Origin: an uncultured Chthoniobacterales bacterium
GTDB taxonomy: Bacteria > Verrucomicrobiota > Verrucomicrobiia > Chthoniobacterales > UBA10450
DNA length: 15,444 bases
Assembly (NCBI GenBank): GCA_955652255.1
Contig: CATPAW010000059.1
Coordinates: forward strand, 1-15,444
Direction of reading: 5' to 3'
Position 1 is the first letter of the stretch, and the number at the start of each line of letters is the position of its first letter. The notes under the pieces were generated by a model that saw only the letters and a program-made list of their open reading frames with translations, made no database searches and had not been told where the DNA came from. Shown piece by piece: positions 1-6,106 of the stretch. Position numbers and translations under genes: made by a program.

Positions 1-155
1 AAGAGGCGCGGGCGGAGAAGGCCGGTGAGGCGGAGTTAATCATCGCGAAACAGCGCAACGGTCCGGTCGGCGAAATTTCGCTCACCTTCCTGAAAGAATT
101 CACGCGCTTCGAAGATCGCGCGCGAAACGTGACCGAGCCGGAAGAAGCGTTCTAG
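1..155 (+). CDS. dnaB: Replicative DNA helicase DnaB, C-terminal end (partial)
   Basis: Only the last 50 codons are in the window; the first complete codon starts at base 3 and the TAG stop is at 153-155. The translated tail contains AELIIAKQRNGPVGEISLTF followed by LKEFTRFED. This is the hallmark C-terminal signature of DnaB-family RecA-fold helicases (consensus AELIxAKQRNGPTGxxxLxF followed by a TRFE-type end), so the identification is firm despite the short piece. DnaB unwinds DNA at the bacterial replication fork as a hexameric ring. The short charged extension after TRFE (DRARNVTEPEEAF) is variable in the family. The stop codon abuts a 13-bp inverted-repeat arm at 156-168, so the gene terminates directly into a REP-like structure shared with the convergent transketolase gene. 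Confidence 0.9.
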   Translation, partial: EARAEKAGEAELIIAKQRNGPVGEISLTFLKEFTRFEDRARNVTEPEEAF

Positions 156-224
156 CTGTAGAGGCCGCCGTCTCGGAGGCGATGTAATTGTCGATCTTGC
201 CGCTGAGGTCAGCGGCCTCTACAG
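156..224. repeat. REP-like bicornate inverted repeat between convergent stops
   Basis: A perfect 13-bp inverted repeat, CTGTAGAGGCCGC (156-168) and GCGGCCTCTACAG (212-224), encloses a second, near-continuous palindrome GCCGCTGAGGTCAGCGGC (199-216), and between them lies one exact copy of the dispersed decamer TGTCGATCTT (189-198). The outer left arm begins at the base after the dnaB stop. The outer right arm contains the transketolase TAG stop (219-221) and part of its last sense codon. It may act as a bidirectional transcription terminator, although no T-run follows on either strand. Its nested palindromes resemble a REP/BIME-type dispersed element. That it is repeated elsewhere in the genome is inference. 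Confidence 0.7.
189..198 (+). repeat. Dispersed decamer TGTCGATCTT
   Basis: Exact copy in the central loop of the inverted repeat between the dnaB and transketolase stops; non-coding. Confidence 0.8.
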
Positions 225-2204
225 CGATCTCGCGGCGTCGACCACGTGCTTCGCGTCGATCCCGCGCTCTTTCATCACTTCGGCGCCCGGCGCACTCAAG
301 CCGAACTGATGCAGGCCGACGACCTTGCCATCGAGACCGACGTATTGATACCAGATTTCCGGCACGCCGGCTTCGATGGCAACGCGCTTGCGGCACGATT
401 TCGGTAAAATTTCTTCGCGATATGTCGCTGATTCACGCGCGAAACGCTCAAAGCACGGCATCGAGACCACGCGGACACCGTCGCCGAGTTCTTTCGCGGC
501 GGCGAGAGCATGCTGCAATTCACTCCCACATGACATGATGACGAGGTCGAGCTTGCTTTTTTCTTTTTTTGCAATGTAACCGCCGCGCAAAACGCCTTCG
601 CGTCGTGCCTTAACATCGACATCGTTTAATATTGGAATGACTTGTCGCGTCAGCGCGATGAGAGTGGGCCCGTCTGTGCGCTGAACAGCGGCGACAAACG
701 CACTTGCGGTTTCTTCCGGATCGGCGGGACGAATTACGTCGATGTTTGGCATCAAACGAAGTGAACTCACCGTCTCCACCGGTTGGTGGGTCGGACCATC
801 TTCGCCCACGCCAATCGAATCGTGGGTGAAAATGTAGATGTTCGGCAAGCGCGAGAGCGCGCAGAGGCGAATGGAAGCGCGGCAATAATCGGTAAAGACA
901 AGAAACGTTGCGCCCGACGCGCGAAAGATTCCGTGATAAGAAATGCCGTTCATGATCGCGCACATGCCATGCTCGCGAATGCCGAAATGGATGTTGCGCC
1001 CCTTCGGATTGTCCCGCGTGAAATCGCCGCCGTCTTTGATGTAATTCAATGTCGATCCATGCAGATCAGCGCTGCCGCTCATGAGCAACGGCATCGCTTG
1101 CGCGATTGGTTGCAACGCTTCACTTCCCGCTTTGCGCGTGGCCAGTTTCGAATCTTTCGGAAACTCCGGAATTTTCGACAAAAGATCGACCGGAACTTTT
1201 CGCTCGATCCCATCCTGAAGCAGTTTCGCCTGCTCGGGATTTTTCTCGCGCCATTGATTGTAAATTTTCTCCCAGCGATCGTAGTCAGCGAGCAGTTTCT
1301 TTTTATGCTCGGCGAAATGATCACGCACGTCTTGCGAGACGAAGTAATGCTCGTCGGGCAAACCAAGCCCTTTGCGCCCCGCGTCAACAAACTTCGCGCC
1401 GGCTTCACCGTGCGCTTTTTGCGTGCCGGCAACTTCCGGAACGCCTTTCCCGATCAGTGTGTGCGCAATAATGAACTGCGGTTTTCCGTTGTCGCGCTCT
1501 TTCGCGATGTTTAGCGCGTCGAGAAATTGCTGCATATCATGTCCATCAATTTCTTGAATATCGAAGCCATAGGCCGCGAACCGTTTTCCTGTGTCCTCGC
1601 TCTGCGTCTCCTTCGCCATCGCATCGAGCGTGACGGCGTTGGAATCATAAATCAGGATCAAATTATCGAGACCGAAATGCCCAGCGAACGCACTCGCTTC
1701 GGACGCGACGCCTTCCTGCATGCAGCCATCGCCGGCCAGACAAATCACGTGCTGATCGAAAATCCTGTGCTCGGCGGTGTTGAAACGCGCGGCCGCCATT
1801 TTCGATGCGACGGCGATCCCCACGGCATTGCCAACGCCCTGCCCGAGCGGCCCGGTGGTGCATTCCACGCCCGGCGTTTCTAAAAATTCCGGATGACCCG
1901 GCGTTTTGGAGTGCAGTTGCCGGAAACGTTTGATTTCCGACATCGGCAAATCGTATCCGCTCAAATGGAGCCAGGCGTAAAGAAACATGCTGCCGTGACC
2001 GGCGGAGAGGACGAAATAATCGCGACCGATCCAGCGCGGTTTATCGGGATTATGTTTTAGGGTGTAACCGTAAAGCACCGCGCCCATTTCGGCGCAGCCG
2101 AGCGGAAGCCCGAGATGACCCGATTGCGACGCCTGCACCGCATCCATGCACAAGCCGCGCGCTTCATTCGCCGCGCGGGAAAGAATCTCTACGTTCAAAC
2201 TCAT
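219..2204 (-). CDS. tkt: Transketolase (thiamine diphosphate-dependent)
   Basis: A 661-residue protein, the usual length for bacterial transketolase. It transfers two-carbon ketol units between sugar phosphates in the non-oxidative pentose phosphate pathway in the cytoplasm. Visible motifs are the N-terminal QSGHLGLPLG (H30), SAGHGS (H70), TTGPLGQG (116-123), the thiamine-diphosphate/metal motif AGDGCMQEG (157-165) with N189, GTQKAHGE, the catalytic FGIREHGM (E411, the same number as the E. coli cofactor-activating glutamate), and GVGEDGPTHQP. The pyrophosphate, pyrimidine and C-terminal domains are all present. The frame stays open 52 codons further upstream, but MSLNVEILSRAANEAR matches the normal N-terminus, so the ATG at 2202-2204 is preferred. 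No clear Shine-Dalgarno precedes it; a TATAAC box lies six bases before the ATG. The gene is divergent from the DUF697 gene and convergent with dnaB. Confidence 0.95.
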   Translation of the reverse strand: MSLNVEILSRAANEARGLCMDAVQASQSGHLGLPLGCAEMGAVLYGYTLKHNPDKPRWIGRDYFVLSAGHGSMFLYAWLHLSGYDLPMSEIKRFRQLHSKTPGHPEFLETPGVECTTGPLGQGVGNAVGIAVASKMAAARFNTAEHRIFDQHVICLAGDGCMQEGVASEASAFAGHFGLDNLILIYDSNAVTLDAMAKETQSEDTGKRFAAYGFDIQEIDGHDMQQFLDALNIAKERDNGKPQFIIAHTLIGKGVPEVAGTQKAHGEAGAKFVDAGRKGLGLPDEHYFVSQDVRDHFAEHKKKLLADYDRWEKIYNQWREKNPEQAKLLQDGIERKVPVDLLSKIPEFPKDSKLATRKAGSEALQPIAQAMPLLMSGSADLHGSTLNYIKDGGDFTRDNPKGRNIHFGIREHGMCAIMNGISYHGIFRASGATFLVFTDYCRASIRLCALSRLPNIYIFTHDSIGVGEDGPTHQPVETVSSLRLMPNIDVIRPADPEETASAFVAAVQRTDGPTLIALTRQVIPILNDVDVKARREGVLRGGYIAKKEKSKLDLVIMSCGSELQHALAAAKELGDGVRVVSMPCFERFARESATYREEILPKSCRKRVAIEAGVPEIWYQYVGLDGKVVGLHQFGLSAPGAEVMKERGIDAKHVVDAARSL

Positions 2205-2290
2205 GACTGGGTTATAATTTGGATAAAGCGTCAAGACGACAAAAAGATTTCGATACAACTTCAAGTCGGAAATCGAAAATCGAACATGGC

Positions 2291-3472
2291 ATGAATCAAC
2301 TGGTGCTTCTTCATATCGTCGAGCGACTGGAAAACTTTCTCGGCAAACTGCCAGAAACAATACAAAAGCCGATCTTGAGCGAGTTGACTCCGTTGAAGGA
2401 GCTGTTCTTGCAACAGCGGCCGCCGCGCTTGCTATTAACGGGCTCGGCCAAAAAATCTGCGCCGGAACTCGTCAGGATTTTTTTCGGGCTGACCGAAGAC
2501 GAACCAGCGCCCGACGCGCCGATGTCGATCTTTAGTTGGCAGGAGGTTGAGATCGGCGGTCGTGGCACGATTTCCATTCTCGATGCACGCGGCGCTTTCG
2601 ATTCAGCCGCCAGGCAAATTCAAGACGAACTGAACAGACAGCCGGCGGACATGGCCTTCTTTCTTGATGAGGCTGCCGCTAAGGCACGCGCGCGCAAGGT
2701 TGAAATCGAAAATCTTATCGCCTGCCTCGATTGGAACGGCACGGCCCAGGCGAAAGCAAAGGTCGTTGGGATCGCGTTTTCGTCCACAAAGACGAGACCT
2801 GCTCACAATCACGAGAAAGAAGAGGCAAGCCATTCACAAGAACTCGCTTCTTCTCTCCGGAAGGCGTTGAAAACTGAGGACAACGTATTTCAGATCGTTT
2901 CCTTTGGCTCTGAGAAGGATTTGCCCGATAAAGCGCAGGATTTGATGTCGATCTTGGGACGGGAATTGCCGAATGCAGCGCGCATTGAAATGATCCGGAT
3001 CTCGCGCGATCGCGAAACGCAAAGGGAAGTTGCACAAATCCTCGTGAAATCGACCACCGCCATCTGTGCGGCGATTGGCGCGCAACCGATTCCATTGGCC
3101 GATCTGCCTATTCTCACCACGCTCCAACTGGTGATGGTTTCCGGAATTATGTACTTGAGCGGGCGTGAACGAAGTTTGCGGGCGGCTACGGAATTTATCG
3201 GCGCCATTGGCGCGAACGTCGGCGTAGGAATGCTCCTGCGCGAAGGCACGCGCGCCGTATTAAAATTTTTTCCCGGCTGGGGCAACGTGGTTTGCGGAAT
3301 GGTCGCGGGCGCGGGTACCTACGCGATTGGCCGCGCCGCGTCCGCTTTTTTTCTCGAAGGGGTCTCCTTGAAAGAGGCGCGCCAAACTTATCTTGCCAGC
3401 CGCAAAAGGCGGACTCTTCCCGTTCGAATGGCCACGAAGCCGACTGAAACTGGCCGGACCAAGCGAAAATAA
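2291..3472 (+). CDS. DUF697 membrane protein with degenerate GTPase-like N-terminal half
   Basis: A 393-residue protein. The C-terminal half (about 245-365) has the DUF697 layout: a hydrophobic stretch, AQPIPLADLPILTTLQ (264-279), two or three membrane-prone helices (about 276-290, 303-316, 331-345) and PGWGNVVCG (328-336). In DUF697 proteins this region often follows an Era/dynamin-like GTPase. Here the N-terminal half keeps the order of a G domain but not its residues: LLLTGSAKKSAPEL (47-60) sits where a P-loop would be yet lacks a proper GxxxxGKS, DARG (98-101) stands for the switch-II DxxG, and KVVGIAFSSTKTRP (157-170) stands where an NKxD would be. The function is unknown; a membrane-associated pseudo-GTPase is my inference. 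An in-frame TTG at 2219 would add 24 residues, but ATG 2291 begins the conserved-looking MNQLVLLHIVERL. The basic tail (371-393) is probably cytoplasmic. Confidence 0.75.
   Translation: MNQLVLLHIVERLENFLGKLPETIQKPILSELTPLKELFLQQRPPRLLLTGSAKKSAPELVRIFFGLTEDEPAPDAPMSIFSWQEVEIGGRGTISILDARGAFDSAARQIQDELNRQPADMAFFLDEAAAKARARKVEIENLIACLDWNGTAQAKAKVVGIAFSSTKTRPAHNHEKEEASHSQELASSLRKALKTEDNVFQIVSFGSEKDLPDKAQDLMSILGRELPNAARIEMIRISRDRETQREVAQILVKSTTAICAAIGAQPIPLADLPILTTLQLVMVSGIMYLSGRERSLRAATEFIGAIGANVGVGMLLREGTRAVLKFFPGWGNVVCGMVAGAGTYAIGRAASAFFLEGVSLKEARQTYLASRKRRTLPVRMATKPTETGRTKRK
2523..2532 (+). repeat. Dispersed decamer TGTCGATCTT
   Basis: Exact copy in the DUF697 gene, read in frame as part of Met-Ser-Ile-Phe; preceded by GA, giving GATGTCGATCTT. 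Confidence 0.8.
2946..2955 (+). repeat. Dispersed decamer TGTCGATCTT
   Basis: Second exact copy in the DUF697 gene, 423 bases after the first and again in the Met-Ser-Ile-Leu frame; preceded by GA. Confidence 0.8.
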
Positions 3473-3541
3473 GGGCGCGCGCGGGTTGGATTGCAGTTGG
3501 CCATCGAATAACTTGTGAATAAGATCGGCTGCGCGGGGTAT

Positions 3542-3568
3542 TTTGTTCACAGCATTTTTGTGAACAAA
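3542..3568. promoter_or_regulatory. 10-bp inverted repeat upstream of rsmA-NUDIX gene
   Basis: TTTGTTCACA (3542-3551) and TGTGAACAAA (3559-3568) form a perfect 10-bp inverted repeat around a 7-base centre. It lies about 70 bases after the DUF697 stop and 43 bases before the rsmA start. The half-sites are AT-rich and the centre-to-centre geometry of about 17 bp suits a dimeric repressor operator. The arms could equally form a stem-loop terminating the upstream gene, since short T-runs lie in the loop and just downstream. I cannot decide between these from sequence alone. Confidence 0.5.
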
Positions 3569-3589
3569 TTCGCGTTTTTCGCGGAATAC

Positions 3590-3595
3590 AAGGAG
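3590..3595 (+). promoter_or_regulatory. Shine-Dalgarno-like AAGGAG displaced from the rsmA start
   Basis: AAGGAG is the best ribosome-binding-site match in the window but sits 16 bases before the ATG at 3612, farther than the usual 5-9. The extra distance is filled almost exactly by a dispersed decamer copy (3600-3609). If that copy were absent the spacing would be about 6 bases. Confidence 0.4.
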
Positions 3596-3599
3596 CGAT

Positions 3600-3609
3600 T
3601 GTCGATCTT
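3600..3609 (+). repeat. Dispersed decamer TGTCGATCTT
   Basis: Exact copy two bases before the rsmA ATG, between it and the displaced AAGGAG; non-coding. Confidence 0.8.
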
Positions 3610-3611
3610 AT

Positions 3612-4952
3612 ATGAAGCTCTCAGAGATCAGTGCAACGCTTCGAGAAATCGGCGTTTCGCCGGTTAAGACGCTCGGCCAGAATTTTCTGCACGATCAGAA
3701 TCTTGCCCGGTGGATTGTTGAGCAAGCGGAATTAACTCCGCGCGATTATGTCGTGGAGATCGGGCCCGGATTGGGCGCACTGACAGAGTTGGCTTTGGCG
3801 AAAGGCGCGCGCGTTCTTGCGCTCGAAAAAGATACGCGTCTCGCAAATTTTTTGTGCGATCGCTTTCGCCATCCCCGTCTCGAAGTGCGCAATGCCGATG
3901 CACTGGATTTTGATGTGCGTACTCTGTTTTCGCAGGGGCGAGTGAAATTGATGGGCAATTTGCCATACAATATTTCCAGTCCGCTCCTGCTCAAGTTTTT
4001 GGACTATCCAAGTCCTATGTCACTATCGTTGTTTACTTTACAAAAGGAAGTGGCGTCCCGCCTTTCTGCTTTACCATCTTCACGCGACTACGGAGCGCTC
4101 ACTTTGCGAGTGCAATTGTACCATCGCGTGGAATATCTGCGCACGATTCCGGCAACGGTTTTTGTCCCCCGACCCGATGTCGATTCTGCGTTAGTGCGAA
4201 TGTCTCCGCGCGATCCGCTCGAACTACCCGAGCGCGACGACGCGCTGTTCATGAAGCTGGTGAGACGCGGCTTTTCGCAACGAAGAAAGCAATTACAGAA
4301 ACTGCTGCGCGCGCACGTCCCGGATTGGGAACGGGCCGCCGCAAAACTGGGCTTCGATCCGAAAGCTCGCGCGGAAGAGTTGTCGCTGAACCAGTGGATC
4401 GGCCTCGCGAACGAGATCGCGCCTTTAACTGTTCCGGAGCGCCGCACAGGCCAGGAGGAACGCTTTCCAGTCGTCGATGAAATGGACCGCATCCTGCGAT
4501 ACGCTTACCGCTCCAAAGTGCATGGGGATAACTTGCGTCATCGCGCGGTCCATACTCTGATTTTCAACGACATCGGCGAAATTTATCTGCAAAAACGTTC
4601 TCGCAGGAAAGATCGACATCCCCTACTCTGGGACTCCAGCGCCGCCGGTCACGTCTGCGCCGGGGAAGGATATGATGAAGCGGCCCAACGCGAATTGCAG
4701 GAAGAGCTCGGCATCAACGTTCCGCTCGAAAAAGTTCTGACGGTCTCAGCGTCAATACGGACCGGGCAGGAATTTATCTGGCTCTATCGCGGCCACTTCC
4801 AGGGCAATCCTCGGCCCAACCGAAGCGAGATTGAGGCCGGTGCTTTTTTCACTCCCGCTGTCGTAAACGGCTGGATCGCAGCGCGACCGGGGGATTTCGC
4901 ACCTGGATTTATGGAATGCTGGGAGGCGTACCGTCAAAAAAAACACGCCTAG
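3612..4952 (+). CDS. rsmA: RsmA/KsgA 16S rRNA dimethyladenosine transferase fused to a NUDIX hydrolase
   Basis: A 446-residue fusion in one uninterrupted frame. Residues 1-272 are a full RsmA: KTLGQNFLHD (19-28), SAM-binding EIGPGLG (49-55), the acidic ribose-binding E72, NADALDF (94-100), the catalytic NLPYNISSP (116-124) and the FVPRPDVDSALVRM substrate segment (184-197). RsmA dimethylates two adjacent adenines near the 3' end of 16S rRNA during small-subunit maturation. Residues about 288-446 are a NUDIX domain whose box G346-x5-E352-x7-R360-E-L-Q-E-E-L-G-I368 is perfect. Together with the LRHRAVHTLIFN opening it resembles the YfcD/isopentenyl-diphosphate-isomerase-like branch, whose substrates are mostly undefined. 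A stand-alone RsmA is about 270 residues. ATG 3612 fits the usual N-terminus. The likely functional link, if any, is co-expression. Confidence 0.92.
   Translation: MKLSEISATLREIGVSPVKTLGQNFLHDQNLARWIVEQAELTPRDYVVEIGPGLGALTELALAKGARVLALEKDTRLANFLCDRFRHPRLEVRNADALDFDVRTLFSQGRVKLMGNLPYNISSPLLLKFLDYPSPMSLSLFTLQKEVASRLSALPSSRDYGALTLRVQLYHRVEYLRTIPATVFVPRPDVDSALVRMSPRDPLELPERDDALFMKLVRRGFSQRRKQLQKLLRAHVPDWERAAAKLGFDPKARAEELSLNQWIGLANEIAPLTVPERRTGQEERFPVVDEMDRILRYAYRSKVHGDNLRHRAVHTLIFNDIGEIYLQKRSRRKDRHPLLWDSSAAGHVCAGEGYDEAAQRELQEELGINVPLEKVLTVSASIRTGQEFIWLYRGHFQGNPRPNRSEIEAGAFFTPAVVNGWIAARPGDFAPGFMECWEAYRQKKHA
4609..4618 (-). repeat. Dispersed decamer TGTCGATCTT
   Basis: Exact copy on the minus strand within the NUDIX part of the rsmA fusion, so antisense to the gene (coding Lys-Asp-Arg-His); GATGTCGATCTT in full. 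Confidence 0.8.
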
Positions 4953-4965
4953 GGCGATACGCTCT
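4951..4965. terminator. Weak hairpin after rsmA-NUDIX
   Basis: AGGGCG and CGCTCT pair (one G-T wobble) around a three-base loop and are followed by TT, directly over the rsmA stop codon. The region 4953-4998 between convergent genes holds nothing else that I recognise. The short stem makes this a weak call. Confidence 0.25.
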
Positions 4966-4998
4966 TTAAGATTTTCTTCGTCGACGACGCTGCATCCG

Positions 4999-5265
4999 CT
5001 AATTAGCCGCTTTCCTTCGCCTCGTCGACTTGAAACCTCCAGTTCTCGGCGCGGCCAGGCCGCGCGCGGCCGTGCGCCTGAAGCTCCGCGCGGCTCGTCT
5101 CGCTGCTTCCTTTCCACCGTAAAGCGTGTCGCTGAACATTTTCGTTAGCACCGCAGTTCCGCGAAGAAAATGGACTTGAAAACCGTGCGTCTGTTTTTTT
5201 GCCCGACGTTTTGTGTCGATGCGGCGAATGTTTGCTTCGGAATCAGGATTAGGGCGCCTTCGCAT
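4999..5265 (-). CDS. Small AP2-like DNA-binding protein
   Basis: An 88-residue, very basic protein (many Arg and Lys). The core, residues 12-63, reads NIRRIDTKRRAKKQTHGFQV, then HFLRGT, then KMFSDTLYGGKEAARRAARS. This matches the bacterial AP2/ERF-like pattern of an RID start, a GW/GF-x-V strand, a strand ending FFSD, then a YGGK-x-AA helix. Such domains bind DNA and occur in small regulators and homing endonucleases; no nuclease motif is visible here. The tail is an Arg/Ala-rich extension ending in TRRRKAAN. Its ATG (5263-5265) lies inside the last codons of the upstream L,D-transpeptidase gene, a 17-base overlap in another frame that implies translational coupling. A function as a regulator of its neighbour is speculation. 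The family call rests on memory of the motif rather than a search. Confidence 0.6.
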   Translation of the reverse strand: MRRRPNPDSEANIRRIDTKRRAKKQTHGFQVHFLRGTAVLTKMFSDTLYGGKEAARRAARSFRRTAARGLAAPRTGGFKSTRRRKAAN

Positions 5266-6076
5266 GAGAAATACCTAAGAGGAAGCTAGCCAGGCGGCGG
5301 CCGGAATCAACGAAGGGCTGGCGCTGGGATGCAAGCGCGTTGGGTGAAGGCAAGTTCCAAGCTTGCCATTTTCTTTCATGTTCGGCGGCGGGCAAAAGAG
5401 CGTAACAGGGATAACGCGACGCTCGCAACCAGGTAATAATTCTCACAAGGTCTGACTCCGCCATGGTCGTGCATCCGGTAGTCGGCCGATTTATGCCGCG
5501 GCGAATGTGAAAAAAAATTGCGCTGCCGTCACCGGGAATTGGCGGATCAGAATTGTGCCGGATCTCGATGAGCCAGTGATAGGCAAAATCGCCTGAGCGC
5601 ATTTTTTCATGTGTGTAATTGTCCGGCGCATTCTTCGGATCGATCACAATGTGGCGATTGTAATTGGGCGACCGTGGATCGTCGCTCCACACATCTGCTT
5701 CACTCACCTGGTGATAGGGGTAATCTCCGCCCGGCGGCAAATTCGATTCGTAACCAAAAACTTCGCCGATCTTGAAAATGCCAGCTGGTGCACGACCGTC
5801 GCGTTCTTTTTTTCGCAGGCCGCGCTCATTCTGCCCGGCGAGGCCAGTTCCCCAAGCCAGTCCATTTTTACCGAACAAAACCGGGACCGGAGCAGTGACT
5901 GCGCTCCAATTGCCGCCGCGCGGCCGCTCGAACAGTTGAAGTTTTCCACGCGTCGAATTCCAATCGGGTGCGATGGCGAGAATGAGTTGCGTGCAATCAG
6001 CGGGGACGCCATCGGCACGTACGTTGCCCACAAGGAAGATGAGCGCGCCAGCTAAAGCCCCAGGCAAGATCGACAT
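5249..6076 (-). CDS. Exported L,D-transpeptidase-like (YkuD-type) protein
   Basis: A 275-residue protein from the ATG at 6074-6076. Residues 1-21 form a signal peptide (hydrophobic ILPGALAGALIFLVG then NVRADG), so the enzyme acts in the periplasm or cell wall. The body has the layout of the ErfK/YbiS/YkuD-related group COG3786: GLRKKERDGRAPAGIFKIGEVFGY (substrate-loop region, 86-109), HIVIDPKN, and the catalytic AIFFHIRRGINRPTTGC (H190, C202). Family members cross-link peptidoglycan through 3-3 bonds or attach proteins to it with a cysteine acyl-enzyme. The usual SHGC is TTGC here, as in the COG3786 type. Upstream in-frame ATG (6082) and TTG (6088) starts exist; GGAA six bases ahead of 6076 supports the one chosen. 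The first four codons, M-S-I-L, are encoded by a dispersed decamer copy (6066-6075). It overlaps the downstream AP2-like gene. Confidence 0.82.
   Translation of the reverse strand: MSILPGALAGALIFLVGNVRADGVPADCTQLILAIAPDWNSTRGKLQLFERPRGGNWSAVTAPVPVLFGKNGLAWGTGLAGQNERGLRKKERDGRAPAGIFKIGEVFGYESNLPPGGDYPYHQVSEADVWSDDPRSPNYNRHIVIDPKNAPDNYTHEKMRSGDFAYHWLIEIRHNSDPPIPGDGSAIFFHIRRGINRPTTGCTTMAESDLVRIITWLRASRYPCYALLPAAEHERKWQAWNLPSPNALASQRQPFVDSGRRLASFLLGISHAKAP
6066..6075 (-). repeat. Dispersed decamer TGTCGATCTT
   Basis: Exact copy overlapping the chosen ATG of the L,D-transpeptidase-like gene, encoding its first residues Met-Ser-Ile-Leu. Confidence 0.8.
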
Positions 6077-6106
6077 AAACATTTCCAAACTTAGACGCGC
6101 ACTCTA

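Noticed and set aside
783..1514. Long plus-strand open frame opposite transketolase
   Set aside because: It is antisense to a fully conserved enzyme gene and shows no recognisable domain; it is a shadow of GC-rich codon use.
2199..2240. A promoter with TTGACG and TATAAC for transketolase
   Set aside because: The spacer is only 12 bases, too short for a standard sigma-70 promoter. The TATAAC box alone might suit a leaderless transcript but is not enough to annotate.
2205..2360. Transketolase starting 52 codons further upstream
   Set aside because: The added residues do not resemble transketolase and would overlap the divergent gene's upstream region; MSLNVEILSRAANEAR is the normal N-terminus.
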